Positions 11,890 to 23,892 of a DNA stretch of 64,000 bases are shown here, in pieces (within the stretch, counting starts at the first letter, position 1; each line of letters begins with the position of its first letter). Under the pieces are notes generated by a model, which had not been told where the DNA came from, made no database searches, and saw only the letters and a list, made by a program, of their open reading frames with translations. The translations under genes were made by a program, and so were the position numbers. The stretch is from Talinum fruticosum. Lineage: Eukaryota > Streptophyta > Magnoliopsida > Caryophyllales > Talinaceae. Location of the stretch: the NCBI GenBank assembly GCA_021018815.1, contig JAITYX010000025.1, positions 4,946,001 through 5,010,000 of the forward strand, given 5' to 3'.

Positions 11890-13079
11890 GGGTGTGTAGA
11901 AGATGTTGTTGAATCAAGCATCCTCATCACTGTCTCGAATTGTCATGTGCCATAAGCTTCGTAAATAATTTTTTCGAAGTTCAGGCTTATCTTTAAGGAT
12001 TTCTAAAAGATCACGTTGCTTTTGTGATAGATCTTTCGAATGGGATTTTTGTGATCCTTTGGTACTTGAAGAATTTTCCTTTTTGTTGGAGTACATGGAT
12101 TAATAGGAGATGGTTCAATCTTGTTTGGTTTTGATGTTTCAACTGGGGTAGATTAAACAATGTATATTTCTTAGTTTTTATCTTTAGAAAATGTTGAATA
12201 TTCTCCTTGTTGCAGAGTGTAGTCTTATACTTTGGCCACCATCTAACCTTGTAGATACGAGACCATTGAAAACGGATAAGGATTCTATATGTAATTTTGA
12301 AATCAATATTCCTAACTAAAAATCCATGCAACATTGAATGTTCGAAAGAATTGTACTTCTTTTGCAAAAGGATCAAAAGTTGAGCCTTTGAGTCATTGAT
12401 CCCATCCTTCTCTAGATTCCGTCGGCAAAATAGAGGAAGTGGCACCAAAAAGGGGTCCACCAATGACAGAACCATACTCGGGAAGTTTTTAGTGCAAGTA
12501 TCATAAAAATTGAAGAATCAGGAGTGGACATCTCGGTCTATAAAGAAATACTCTATACCAAGCCATTTTGTAATCGTTGTAGTTATAATATTGTGGTTGA
12601 TAGGGGATAGAAAATTGTCTCTCTTCAAATGGATTCTTCCACTCATGGGAACCAACAACTTGTCGAATGATGCACTTGGAATAAAGTATGTAGTCCGGAT
12701 TTGTTTTGTCTTTTGTATGGGTAAAGTCAATTGAATGCGAATTTACAAGAATAAACTTGTAGAATCGTCGATCCTTTTGAGAATGGTCGGTATGAAAATG
12801 GAGGTTTCCAAAACCTCATTGGATAAATTCTCGAATAGGATCATTGGATGAAGGGCACTTATAATTTGTAAGAAACAAATGTTCTGTAAATTTAACATGA
12901 TAATGGGTAGCGGTAGGATTTGTGACGACAGCTTTGTAGGTAAAGGAGGGAAATTTGTAAGGTATTGAAATTTGTTCTCGAACTCGGTATTTTGATATCA
13001 TGAAAGGTTCCTGGGTGAGAAACCAACTGGTATCTTCAACCTTTTGTATACCTTTTCCTTTGTCCTTCCGCTTACTCAT
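11890..13079 (-). pseudogene. virus 1 left copy: second ORF (unknown function), broken
   Basis: The start ATG is at 13079-13077, inside an ATGA overlap with the TGA that would end the first ORF. The N-terminal part opens with a basic MSKRKDKGKGIQK segment and is open to 12816. Further pieces follow in other frames (12730-12518, 12475-12011, 12096-11914). The C-terminal part is rich in Ser, Lys and Gln. It aligns with 23889-25103 in the right copy. Florendoviruses have such an ORF of unknown function. I recognise no domain. Confidence 0.65.
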
Positions 13080-13084
13080 GGTTA

Positions 13085-13600
13085 CTCCTGCAAAAGTTTT
13101 GTTTTGTCACTCTTTCCTTGTAAAAAATCTCTAGTAAGAAAATCTGGAAGTGAATTGCTTTCTCCTTTGATAAATTCTATTTTGAAATCAAAAAAGATGA
13201 AATTGCTTGCCATCCGGCAAAGATTTGCTTAGAAACCAAATTTTTAACGTCCTTTTGTAAAATAAATCATCCTGAAATTTTGAAACACAAAGAACAATAG
13301 ACCAAAATTTTTTTAAGGTTAGAATAGTTTTGTTGAGGACCTAGCCATATTCCCGAATAAAATCGAACAAGTTGTTCCTTTTTGTCGGGACCTGTCATTT
13401 TTGCTTGAGTATACCGCCATATCCTATATCAGATGCATATGTTTCAACTATCATATGTGCATTTAGATGAGGTATGCTAAGACAAGGTAAAGATTTGACT
13501 CTATGTTTAATTTGTCTAACTATTTCGGTATATTGTTCTGTCCAGTGGAATGGGCTTCTTTCTAAGCCTTCTAAAAAGAGGAGCACATGTCTGTCTTAGA
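13085..13600 (-). pseudogene. virus 1 left copy: RNase H domain, broken
   Basis: A segment from 13586 to 13395 matches the beginning of the RNase H region, with a VETYASDIGYGGIL block corresponding to the first catalytic aspartate. The remainder (13390-13085) follows in other frames. RNase H removes RNA from the RNA:DNA hybrid during viral reverse transcription. It aligns with the right copy at 23400-23892. Confidence 0.7.
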
Positions 13601-14850
13601 TTCGGGAAAAATTCATAAACATAATTAGGACATCGTCTAAACCTTTGCAATTGTTTTTTATCTTTTATTTCATGTGGAAATTTCTCAGCAAAAGTGAGTG
13701 CTCTCGTAATAGGTTTTATAGTTCCTTTGTAAATATCATGTCCAAGAAATCTTATTTTTGTTAGAAATAATTTGAACTTGGAATAGCTAATCCATTTTTC
13801 TTAGTAATATGTAAGACTATCTATAAATGTTTAAAATGTTGATCAATGGTTTTGGAAAAGACCAGGACATCATCAATGTAAACAATAATAAAAGAGGTAT
13901 ATGGGTTAAAAATGTCGCTCATAATATTTTGAAATTCGAAGGAGCATTTTTTAATCCAAAGGGCATAACATTCCATTCACAAGGTGTCCAAATGCAACAA
14001 GTAAATGATGTCTTCTATCGATCAACTTCTGCAATTTGTATTTGCCGAAGCTGGATTTCATATCAAATTTTGAAAATATTTTAGTGTCAAAAAATCTACT
14101 TAGTAAATCTCTTTTGTTAGAAATCGATACCGAATCCATTGGAGAACTTTATTGAGGGGTTTGTAATTGATAACCAGTTTGGGAAATCCACATTCCTTTT
14201 CTGCAAGCATTATTAACATAGAATGCTCCACAAATCCAAGGAGACTTTGAAGATGTAATGAGTTTGTCTAAAAGTGATTGAATTTCACTTTACAATGCTC
14301 GAGAAGTTCTAAATTCATTTGAGTTCGGCAAGCTTTTATAAGAATATTTCTTTCATCAAAATCTTTTATATAAGGTAAGGAAACTATGTGCTTTTTTCTT
14401 TCCCAAAAAGCATTAGGGACATCGGAACATATCTATTTCTTTATGATTTGTTCTAGATCAAGAATTTTTTCTAAATTGAGGGATTTTGCAACTATTCTTT
14501 GATCCCGAGATAAGAAATCTCTTCTTGTAAATGGGTAATTGTAGTTTGCTTATATTATAAACTATTAATTTGTCGAAAAATAGAGGATGTTTGTAAAAGG
14601 GAGACATCTCTTTTCTTAGCAGACGATAAGAATTTAAAGGAAATTTGTTTACCCATAATATTAGTGTGCACTCCTAATTCATTAGCATAAAAAGGATAAA
14701 TTTGAGTGAGGAAAGGAGTACCAAGAATGAGATCATTGGTAATATTGTCAACGATTAAAAATACATTTTTAAAACATTGTTTTGGATATATCCTTTATTT
14801 TATTTATATCTAATGTTTAAAGGTTCTCCATTTGCGCTGTAGAGGTTTTC
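13601..14850 (-). pseudogene. virus 1 left copy: reverse transcriptase, broken
   Basis: The RT region aligns with the right copy at 22061-23290. The catalytic YIDD box lies near 13867-13880 on the minus strand, and an FSKFDMKSSF block (motif with the first catalytic Asp) lies in the open segment 14139-13951. Stops and indels divide the domain into short pieces. Confidence 0.8.
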
Positions 14851-15299
14851 TTTAGTCCTTTCACAATATTTAGTTGGAACAATTCCTCCTCTAATGCAAT
14901 TTTGATCTACTCCACTGTCAATTAGAGTAATTGTACTTATAGAGAAATCACCAACAACTAATTTGACTATAGAATACCATTTTTGGAAGGTAACTTGAGA
15001 TAAGGTTTGTAAGAATTGATCGTTTGGAACTTCTTCTATTGATATATGAGATATAGAGGTATCATCCTCTAGACTAGAAGAATTAGTCTTTTGAGATTCT
15101 AAAATAGCGAATTCGGTTTCAAGCTCAAGGTCTTTAGTTTTTATTTCTAGAATATCTTGCTTAAGGATTCTGAGTTGAGCCTTTAATTCATTAACTTCAG
15201 CTTGAATCTCTTTTGTAGTAATTTGTTGGAAATGATTTGGAATTGGGTATTTTTCATATAACTTAGAGAGATTTGGAGTTTCATGGTCGAGTTTAAAGG
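14851..15299 (-). pseudogene. virus 1 left copy: aspartic protease and upstream coiled segment
   Basis: On the minus strand near 14900-14930 the sequence reads LIDSGVDQNC, the active-site context of caulimovirid aspartic proteases. Before it (about 15060-15260) is a charged Glu/Lys/Leu-rich stretch with heptad-like spacing. The protease releases the mature proteins from the polyprotein. Stop codons interrupt it. Confidence 0.7.
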
Positions 15300-16640
15300 G
15301 TTTTGGATCTTCATTGAGAATAAGTTGTTTAAACTTTTCTAGATATTCTTTCTTTATCTCTCGGGTTAGAAATTTTTCCTATTAAATCTAATAAGAATTC
15401 CTTTTGACTTTTATCGGTGATAACGTTATGTTGCTTAGTTGGAGAAGACTCATGACTCGAGTCTTTGTCTTCCGTACTAAGGTAATAATCTTCCTCATTA
15501 TTAGAGTTAGAAGAATTGTGGGCTAAAATTGATAATAGTTTCTTTTGTAAGTTAGGATCTTCAGGAAAAAGTTCGTTAATTTTCTTTTCTATTTTACAAT
15601 GGAAAGCTTTATGACCAACCTTGCCGCACTTGTAACAAACAATTTTCTTCTTGTTATTAGGAGTATCTGTTTTTGAAGTAAAAGCTTTAGAAGGTTTTCG
15701 TTGTTTTATAGTAAAGACTCTTCCAGCTTTTTTATTTTTTCTAAACAGGGCTTCAATTTTTGTGATACCAAAGGCATCACAAAAAGTTCCCATCTCCCTT
15801 CAAGACTCGGGCTCTTTCTGATCCATATTTGGCTTGTAATTTGGTTCATTACAAAGGACAAGTCCTTCAGCTTTAACTATTCCAAAAAATTGTCCAAATG
15901 TAAAACGGCTAAAAGGAATGTCATCTCGTGTTGGAATGTTGCCTTAATTTATTAAGGATTCGTTCTCCAAAGAGTTTAGGAAGACCAACATGAATCTTTC
16001 TTTCCAAAATTTTGGGTTCCGTCTTCACGTTTAAGGACATTAGTAAGGAAAATGTCTTTGTACCATCTATAATCGCTTAAAGTTGGACATCTAAGGTGAA
16101 TAAGGACAGAATTAGCGATCGCTTGTTCTTCATTTGGGTGGCCAATGAAATGAAGCGTAATATTATGAATTAAAAGTTTAGAACCATCTTCTTCATCTCT
16201 TTCTATCTCATTTTCTTGTTTGATTTTTGTAGTGTGATTGAAGATAGAAGTTTTTCTTCGTGGGTCATGAAGTTGTCCCACCAATTCTTAAGTTATCCTG
16301 TAAAACCTAAAGCAAGTAGTGAGGCAACATCTTTAGTAGTATATCTTTTTGCTTTGTAGGCAACGATCGCCATACCCATTTTTTGTAATGTGGATAAAAT
16401 TTCATGTTAGGATTTTCCATATATGTTATGTTCATAAATAGAATTTCCATCATAATGTCCTCGCTGAAAATTCTCCTCTTTCTTCATATTGAATGTCCGG
16501 AGGAGTGCGCTTAGGGTAATAATTTCTAGTTTTGGAATTTCTTCATGATTTAATTTTGTTTATTGAAGGCTACTCATTATCCTCTTCGGAAGTGTTTTGG
16601 AAGGTCTTAATTACAAATAGCTCGTTATCCGAATCTGATG
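15300..16640 (-). pseudogene. virus 1 left copy: coat protein with zinc knuckle, broken
   Basis: The coat-protein core is open between 16284 and 15976. The C-terminal nucleic-acid-binding part is open from 15793 to 15329 and contains the knuckle CYKCGKVGHKAFHC (CX2CX4HX4C) at 15596-15637, preceded by Lys/Arg-rich sequence and followed by a Ser/Asp/Glu-rich stretch. A zinc knuckle at the coat-protein C-terminus is typical of Caulimoviridae. The first half is broken by frameshifts. Confidence 0.82.
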
Positions 16641-17379
16641 CGGATGAAGAAGAAGACTCAAGTACTTTGTAGTTGGAGAGTATTATCAAGACAACTAATA
16701 GATTTGCCTTTAAGAACGATGTCAATATCTTTTATTTGTTTAGATATGCTACCCAAAAGACTATCATTAGAATTTGAAGCAACTTTAACAAGAGATTCTT
16801 CATTTTCTTTAGGAATACTATCAAGTTTAAAGAAAGGTTTAGAAATATTGTCTATGTATTCGTAAGGTTTTTTATTACTAGTAAAACTTTCAAGAGACTT
16901 CAATTTTTTTGTATCTAATTTTGTCGATACCAAGGTTAGTTACTTTGCTATTATTAAGAATTGCATTTGTGTAGTTTGTCCGTTGATGGACCTTTTTAAG
17001 ATCATCAGCAGTAGCAGTGTCACCTCCGACCTTTTTTATAAGGTAATGCAATGACTTCTTCATCATTAATTTTGAGTGTAATTGCTTCAGTCTTGGGAGG
17101 ATGAACAGAAACAAAACTAGTGCCACTTTGAAGATGTCACACTTTTAGAAGCTGTGTTTGGACATTAATACTAGGAATCGAATAAACATTTTGAAGTCCT
17201 AGATGTGAGGAAGATGTAGGGAAACATATAAAAAGGGAATATTGGCTGATAATCTTGTCATATCGACTATCCATTTTTTTTAATTTTGGGTTTAAGGTTT
17301 TCTTAAAATTCTTGAAACCATTTTCTATAATGTATATTTTTCTAGGAATAATAATCTTGTTTTAAAAAGGACCAATTTA
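16641..17379 (-). pseudogene. virus 1 left copy: region between movement and coat protein, broken
   Basis: Open pieces at 17126-16890 and 16933-16658 align with the right copy at 19580-20395. The second piece is rich in Lys, Ser and Asp and contains SLLGSISKQIKDIDIVLKGK, nearly identical to the right copy near 20150. I assign no function beyond part of the viral polyprotein. Confidence 0.65.
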
Positions 17380-18018
17380 TTTCAAACCCTCATTTTGTAA
17401 TGACATTAATTCCTCCTCCTATCCTAGAAGACGTGAGAGAGGAACTATCCGGAACGAGCTCTGCGATGGGAGCCGTAAACCTATATCTTTGGGAATTGCT
17501 AAGAGTATATGTTCTAATAGAAGAATAATCGGAAAAGGATTTTCTAGAATTGGAAGAGCTAGGTCTTGAAATATTTTCCTTCATAGATTTAAATCGATAA
17601 GTACTCTACCATCGGGTTCTTCTATAATTTGATCTATATCTTTTTCTTCTAATTGTGTAGGAAGCTGAGCATTTTCTAGTTCGAGTTCATCCGGGATTAT
17701 AATTTCATCCCATTTAAGGAGTTTCGGGGTAAAGACAACGATGTTTCTCATCAAATATTTCAACTAAAACAGTTTCTTTGAAGTTAGAAGGAAGATGACT
17801 TAAATATTTTGTGTTAAGGTTTGTAAACATAAGTCTAAAATAAACTCTACACATAACCGCAAAGTTTTTAAAATCATAAAATTCGTCACCTTATAGGTAA
17901 ACATCTAATTTTAACGAATCAATTGTCACTGGACAGGTAAGATTAACCGGAAAATCTGGATAGCAATTGAAGAAAACTGGACCATTACAAATGTTAGTAT
18001 GAATCATAGCTAATAAAG
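17380..18018 (-). pseudogene. virus 1 left copy: movement protein, N-terminal part missing
   Basis: The pieces 17763-17581 and 17584-17390 match the C-terminal half of the right-copy movement protein at 19159-19524, and 17790-18018 matches 18895-19150 there. At 18018 the sequence leaves the movement-protein gene at the point equivalent to right-copy position about 18899 and continues as viral promoter sequence in the opposite direction. About the first 140 codons are therefore absent. Confidence 0.75.
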
Positions 18019-18483
18019 ATGCCTTACATTTGTTATATAAAGATGTATCTGTATTGAGAGAAAGCATCGGTTTTACGAGTGAGTTTAGATTCCACTAAAG
18101 TGTATTGCTTCCTCCGTAATTTGAATACCAGCTTCGATTTTCTTTAAGGAAGTTTTTTAATTTCGTGACAAATATTGTAAGTATTCTATTTACAATTTTG
18201 TGTTTCATATTTTATAAAATTTCAAGTTTATTTATAATCATCTCGTTATTATTTATTTACTCATATTTTATTAAGTTTTACGTGACTTTAGTATTTTAAT
18301 TTACGATCCCGCCAAGCTGGTATCGAGCTATTACCGCATTGTTATTATTGTCTTTGCATCTAGACGTTGGTTAAACGTTGGTCAGCCTTAAATCTGTTGG
18401 TCGACCAATAGTAGGTGGTCCTGGTTGGTAGTCCCGTTGGTCCCCGTTATTTGCAGCGAGTACTTTAGTTAGAATGTATTAAA
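18019..18483 (+). promoter_or_regulatory. virus 1 right copy: promoter, leader and tRNA primer-binding site
   Basis: TATATAA at 18034-18040 lies in the same context as the minus-strand TATA at 11471-11480. The transcribed leader continues through CGTGACTTTA at 18281-18290. TGGTATCGAGCT at 18318-18329 resembles the initiator-Met tRNA primer-binding site TGGTATCAGAGC shared by caulimovirids and many copia elements. The remaining leader to 18483 has no ORF. The movement-protein ATG follows at 18484. Confidence 0.75.
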
Positions 18484-19524
18484 ATGGCTTCTAAATTACG
18501 TGGATTATTTTCGTTTGGGTCCGATAGTAATTCTAGTGACACAATTAATAGTCAAGAAATTAGAACAGAACCTTTATTTAAGGCCTCATCACCTAATGAA
18601 TATCATAATTGGATTATACCTAAGGTCAAGCCCGAGACAATTTACAAAATAGGTAAATTTGATTTTTCCACTACTTATTTAGTCAAAACTAATGAAGAAA
18701 TTATTAGTTTACAAAATGGTCTACAAACAATTTCATTGATCAAACAGAGTCTATTAATAATCATTTAAAGGAAAATTATAGATTCATGCATATAGGTCTT
18801 GTTCAAGTTGTCTGTCAAACCTTTTGTTCAAAAAGGAATTAACGCTCCTATTTATATGGCTCTTAGAGACAAACGATTAAAAAGTGTAAGTCCTCTTTAT
18901 TAGCTATGATTCATACTAATATTTGTAATGGTCCAGTTTTCTTCATTGCTATCCATATTTCCCAATTGATCTTACCTGTGCAATGACAATTGAATTGTTA
19001 AAATTAGATGTTCATGCACAAGGTGACAAATTTTATGATTTTAAAAACTTAGCGAGTTATGTATAGAGTTTATTTTAGACTTATGTCTACAAACCTTAAC
19101 ACAAAATATTTAAGTCCTCTTCCTTCCAACTCAAAAGAAACAGTTTTACTTGAAATAGTTGATGAGAAACCTCGCTGTCTTTACCCCAAAACTCCTTAAA
19201 TGGGATGAAATTACAATCCCGGATGAACTCGAACTAGAAAATGCTCAGCCTCCTACACAATTAAAAGAAAAAGATATAGATCAAATTATAGAAGAACCTG
19301 ATGGTAGAGTACTTATCAGATTTACATTTATGAAGGAAAACATTTCCAGACCTAGCTCTTCCAATTCTAAAAATCCTTCCCCGATTATTCTTCTATTAGA
19401 ATGGATACTCTTAGCAATTCCCAAAGATATAGGCTTACAGCTCCAATCCCAAAGCTCTGTTCCGCATTGTTCCTCTCCCACGTCTTCTAGGATAGGAGGA
19501 GGAATTAATGTCATTACAAAATGA
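18484..19524 (+). pseudogene. virus 1 right copy: movement protein, broken
   Basis: The start is the ATG at 18484, the first after the leader, giving 94 open codons. A frameshift near 18750 and stops near 18840-18900 follow, and reading resumes at 19159-19524. The middle part contains an ICNGPVFF-like block near 18930, typical of caulimovirid movement proteins. The C-terminal piece is rich in acidic residues and then Ser/Thr. The protein normally forms tubules through plasmodesmata. The first half has no counterpart in the left copy. Confidence 0.75.
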
Positions 19525-20395
19525 GGGTTTGAAATAAATTGGTCTTTTTAAAACAAGATTATTATTCCTAGAAAAATATGCATTATAGAAAATGGTTTCA
19601 ACAATATGAAGAAAACCTTGAAGCCAAAATTAAAACAAAATGGAGAGCCGATATGACAAGATTATCGGCCAATATTCCCTTTTTTATATGGTTCCCTACA
19701 TTTTCCTCACATCTAGGACTTCAAAATGTTTATTCGATTCCTTGTATTAATGTCCAAACACAACTTCTTAAAGTGTGGTATCTTCAAAATGGCACTAGTT
19801 TTGTTGTTGTTCATCCTCTTAAGAGTGAAGCAATTACACTCAAAATTAATGATGAAGAAGTCATTGCATCACCTTATAAAAAAGGTCGAAGGGTGACACT
19901 TCTACTGCTGATGATCTTAAAAAGGTCCATCAACGAGCAAACTATACAAACGCAATTCTTAATAATAGCATAGCAACTAACCTTTGTGTCGACAGAATTA
20001 GATACAAAAAATTTAAGTCTCCGAAAGTTCTATTAGTAATACAAAACCTTCGAATGTGTAGACAATTTTTCTAAACCTTTCTTTAAACTTGATAGTATTC
20101 CCAAACAAAATGAAGAATCTCTTGTTAAAGTTGCTTCAAATACTAATGATAGTCTTTTGGATAGCATATCTAAACAAATAAAAGATATTGACATCGCTCT
20201 TAAAGGCAAATCTATTAGTTGTCTTGATATTACTTACCAACTACAAAGTAATGAGTCTTCTTCTACATCTGAATCAAATTTAGATAACGAGCTATTTGCA
20301 ATTAAGACCTTCCAAAACACTTCCGAAGAGGATAATGAGCAGCCTTCAATAAACAAAATTAAATCATGGAGAAATTCCAAAACTAGAAATTAGTA
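19525..20395 (+). pseudogene. virus 1 right copy: linker between movement and coat protein
   Basis: Open pieces at 19578-19973 and 20157-20393 align with the left copy at 16658-17380. The second piece is acidic and Ser-rich. No known domain is recognised. It is probably the spacer of the polyprotein and the start of the coat protein. Confidence 0.6.
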
Positions 20396-21540
20396 CCCTA
20401 AGCCCACTCCTCCGGACATTCAATATGAACAAAGAGGAGAATTTTCAACAGGATATATGATGAATTCTATTTATGAATGGAACATAGATGGAAAATACTA
20501 ACATGAAATTTTATCCACATTACAAGAAATGGGTATGGCAGCCGTTGCCTACAAAGCAAAAAGATATACTACTAAAGATGTTGCCTCACTACTTGCTTTA
20601 GGTTTTACAGGATAACTTAAGAAATGGTGGGACAACTTCATGACCCACGAAGAAAAACTTCTATCTTCAATCACACTACAAAAATCAAACATGAAAATGA
20701 GATAGAAAGAGATGAAGAAGATGGTTATGAACTTTTAATTCATATTATTACTCTTCATTTCATTGGCAACCCAAATGAAGGACAAGCGATCACTAAATCT
20801 GTCCTTACTAACCTTAGATGTCCAACTTTAAGTGATTATAGATGGTATAAAGACGTTTTCCTTACTAATGGCCTTAAACATGAAGACGGAATCCAAAATT
20901 TTTGGAAAGAAAGATTCATTATTGGTCTTGTTAAACTCTTTGGAGAACGAATTAAGATAACATTTCAACACGGATGACAGTCCTTTTAGTCGTCTTACAT
21001 TTCGACAAGTTTTTGGAATAGTTAAAGGTGAAGGACTTGTCATTTGTAACGAATTCAAATTACAAGCCAAATATAGATCGAAAGAGCCCAGTCTCGAAGA
21101 GAGATGGGAACTTTTGTGAAACTTTTGATATCACAAAAATTGAAGCCCTGTCTATAAAAAATATAAAAGCTGGAAGAGTCTTTACTAGAAAACAACGAAA
21201 ATCTTCTCAAGCTTTTACTTCAAAAACAGATACTCATAAACAAAGATTTCTAAAGAAAAAAAATTAACAAGAAGAAAATTGTTTGTTACAAGTGCGGTAA
21301 GGTGGGTCATAAAGCTTTCCAATGTAAAACAGAAAAGAAAATTAAAGAACTTTTTGCTAAAGATCCCGATTTACAAAAGCAACTATTATCAATTTTAGCC
21401 CACAATTCTTCCGACTCGATAATGAGTAAGATTATTACCTTATTACGTAAGACGAAGACTCGAGTTATGAGTCTTCTCCAATTAAGCAACTTAATGTTAT
21501 CACCGATAAAAGTCAAAAGGAATTCTTATTAGATTTAATG
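20396..21540 (+). pseudogene. virus 1 right copy: coat protein with zinc knuckle, broken
   Basis: The core is open at 20624-20977 and contains DYRWYKDVFLTN-type sequence shared with the left copy. The zinc knuckle CYKCGKVGHKAFQC is at 21284-21325, after a Lys-rich stretch, and is followed by acidic and Ser-rich sequence. A frameshift lies between the core and the knuckle. Confidence 0.82.
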
Positions 21541-22060
21541 GGAAAAATTTCTGACCCAGAGATAAAGAAAGAATATCTAGAAAAGTTAAAACAACTTATT
21601 CTCGATGAAGAACCAAAACCCTTTAAACTCGACCATAAAACTCCAAATCTCTCTAAGTTATATAAAAATACCCAATTCGAAATCCTTTCCAACAAATTAC
21701 TACAAAAGAGATTCAAGCTCTAGCTAATGAATTAAAGGTTCAAGTGAAAATCCTTAAGCAAGATATTCTAGAACTAAAAACTAAAGACCTTGAGCTTGAA
21801 ACCAAATTCGTTATTTTAGAATCTTATAAGACTAATTCTTATATTCCAGAGGATGATACCTCTATACCTCATATATCAATAGAAGAAGTTCCAAATGATC
21901 AATTCTTACAAACCTTATCTCAAGTTACCTTCCAAAAATGGTATTCTATAGTCAAATTAGCTGTTGGTGATTTTCGTATAAGTACAGTTGCTCTAATTGA
22001 TAGTGGAGCCGATCAAAATTGCATTAGAGGAAGAATCGTTCCAACCAAATATTGAGAAAG
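21541..22060 (+). pseudogene. virus 1 right copy: coiled segment and aspartic protease
   Basis: A Lys/Glu/Leu-rich segment (21744-21840) with heptad-like repeats precedes the protease active site LIDSGADQNC, with Asp-Ser-Gly at 21999-22007. The frame stops at 22055, shortly after the active site. The catalytic triad itself is intact. Confidence 0.75.
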
Positions 22061-23290
22061 GACTAAAGAAAACCTCTGTAGCGCAAATGGAGAACCTTTA
22101 AAGATTAGATATAAATTAAATAATGGATATATCCAAGACAATGACTATTGTTTTAAAAATGTATTTTTAATCGTTGACAATATTACCAATGATCTCATTC
22201 TTGGTTCTCCTTTCCTCACTCAAATTTATCCTTTTTATGTTAATGAATTAGAAGTGCACATAATATTATGGGTAAACAAATTTCCTTTAAATTCTTATCA
22301 TCTCGCTAAGCAAAGAGATGTCTCCCTTTTACAAATATCCTCTATTTTTCGACAAATTAACAGTTTACAATATAAGCAAACTACAATTGCCCATTTACAA
22401 GAAGGGATTTCTTATCTCGAGATCGAAGAACAGCTTGCAAAATCCTTCAATTCAAAAAAAAATTCTTGATCTAGAACAAATCATAAAGAAACAGATATGT
22501 TCCGATGTCCCTAATGCTTTCTACGAAAGAAAAAAGCACATAGTTTCCTTACCTTATATAAAAGATTTTGATGAAATAAATATTCCACAAAAGCTCGCCC
22601 AATTCTCGAATATTGTAAAAGTGAAATTCAATCCCTTTTAGACAAACAACTCATTAGATCTTCAAAGTATCCTTGGAGATGTACATCATTCTATGTTAAT
22701 AATGTTGCAGAAAAGGAACGTGGAGTTCCCAAACTAGTTATCAATTACAAACCCCTCAATAAAGTTCTCCAATGGATTCGGTATCCGATTCCTAACAAAA
22801 GAGATTTACTAAGTAGATTATTTGACGCTAAAATATTTTCAAATTTTGATATGAAATCCAGCTTCGTCAAATACAAATTGCAGAAGTCGATCGATAGAAG
22901 ACATCATTTACTGTTCCATTTGGACACTATGAATGGAATGTTATGCCCTTTGGATTAAAAAATGCTCCTTCGAATTTCAAAATATTATGAACGACATTTT
23001 TAACCCATATACCTCTTTTATTATTGTTTACATTGATGATGTCTTGGTCTTTTCCAAAACCATTGATCAACATTTTAAACATTTATAGATAGTCTTACAT
23101 ATTACTAAGAAAAATGGATTAGCTGTTCCAAGTTCAAAAATAATTTTATTTCAAACAAAAATGAGATTTCTTGGACATGACATTTACAAAGGAACTATAA
23201 AACCTATCATGAGAGCACTCACTTTTGCTGAGAAATTTCCACATGAAATAAAAGATAAAAACAATTGCAAAGGTTTTTAGGATGTCTTAA
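22061..23290 (+). pseudogene. virus 1 right copy: reverse transcriptase, broken
   Basis: Open pieces 22254-22469 and 22318-22641 lead into a conserved RT region: LVINYKPLN near 22735, FSNFDMKSSF near 22840, an [13 protein letters not shown] block near 22945 and the catalytic YIDDVLVF box at 23029-23052. Stops and indels separate these blocks. RT copies the viral pregenomic RNA into DNA. No integrase is present, as expected for Caulimoviridae, so integration was by host repair. Confidence 0.85.
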
Positions 23291-23892
23291 TTATGTTTAT
23301 GATTTTTTCCCGAATCTAAGACAGACATGTGCTCCTCTTTTTAGAAGGCTTAGAAAGAAGCCCATTCCCTAGACAGTAACAATATACCGAAATAGTTAGA
23401 CAAATTAAACATAGAGTTAAATCTTTACCTTGTCTTAGCATACCTCATCTAAATGCACATATGATAGTTGAAATAGCTGCGTCCGATATAGGATATGGTA
23501 GTATACTCAAGCAAAAAATGACAGATCCCGACAAAAAAGAATAACTTGTTTGATTTTATTTGGGAATATGGCTCGGTCCTCAACAAAACTATTCTACTAT
23601 TAAAAAAGAAATTTTATCTATTGTTCTTTGTGTTTCAAAATTTCAGGATGATTTATTTTATAAAAAATTTCTTTTAAGAATTAATGGAAAAGTCGCCAAA
23701 GATATTTTACAAAAGCACGTTAAAAATTTGGTTTCTAAGCAAATATTTACCACATGGCAAACAATTTTATCTTCTTTTGATTTCGAAGAGGAATTTATCA
23801 AAGGAGAAAGCAATTCACTTCCAGATTTTCTTACTAGAGACTTTTTAAAAGGAAAGAGAGACAAAACAAAACTTTTGCAGGAGTCACCTTGA
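23291..23892 (+). pseudogene. virus 1 right copy: RNase H and end of first ORF
   Basis: 23560-23892 is one open segment. It contains the NYSTIKKEILSIV block of RNase H and the C-terminal ESNSLPDFLTRDFL block, and ends at a TGA at 23890-23892. The upstream part (23330-23555) with the SDIGYGSIL block is frameshifted. The end of this ORF overlaps the beginning of the next. Confidence 0.8.

Larger units (their letters stand above)
11214..18018 (-). mobile_element. endogenous pararetrovirus (virus 1), left copy, florendovirus-like, decayed
   Basis: A plant pararetrovirus genome (Caulimoviridae) on the minus strand. From right to left the domains are partial movement protein, linker, coat protein with zinc knuckle, aspartic protease, RT, RNase H, a second ORF and the promoter region. 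This order, with one ORF followed by a second ORF that starts at the stop of the first, is that of florendoviruses. The copy lacks the first part of the movement protein, because its right end joins the right copy at 18015-18019. Every coding domain has stops or frameshifts. Genus assignment is inference from gene order. Confidence 0.85.

Noticed and set aside
18318..18329. tRNA-like match
   Set aside because: TGGTATCGAGCT is a primer-binding site complementary to a tRNA end, not a tRNA gene; no cloverleaf surrounds it. The same holds for 62804-62820 and 29987-30003.
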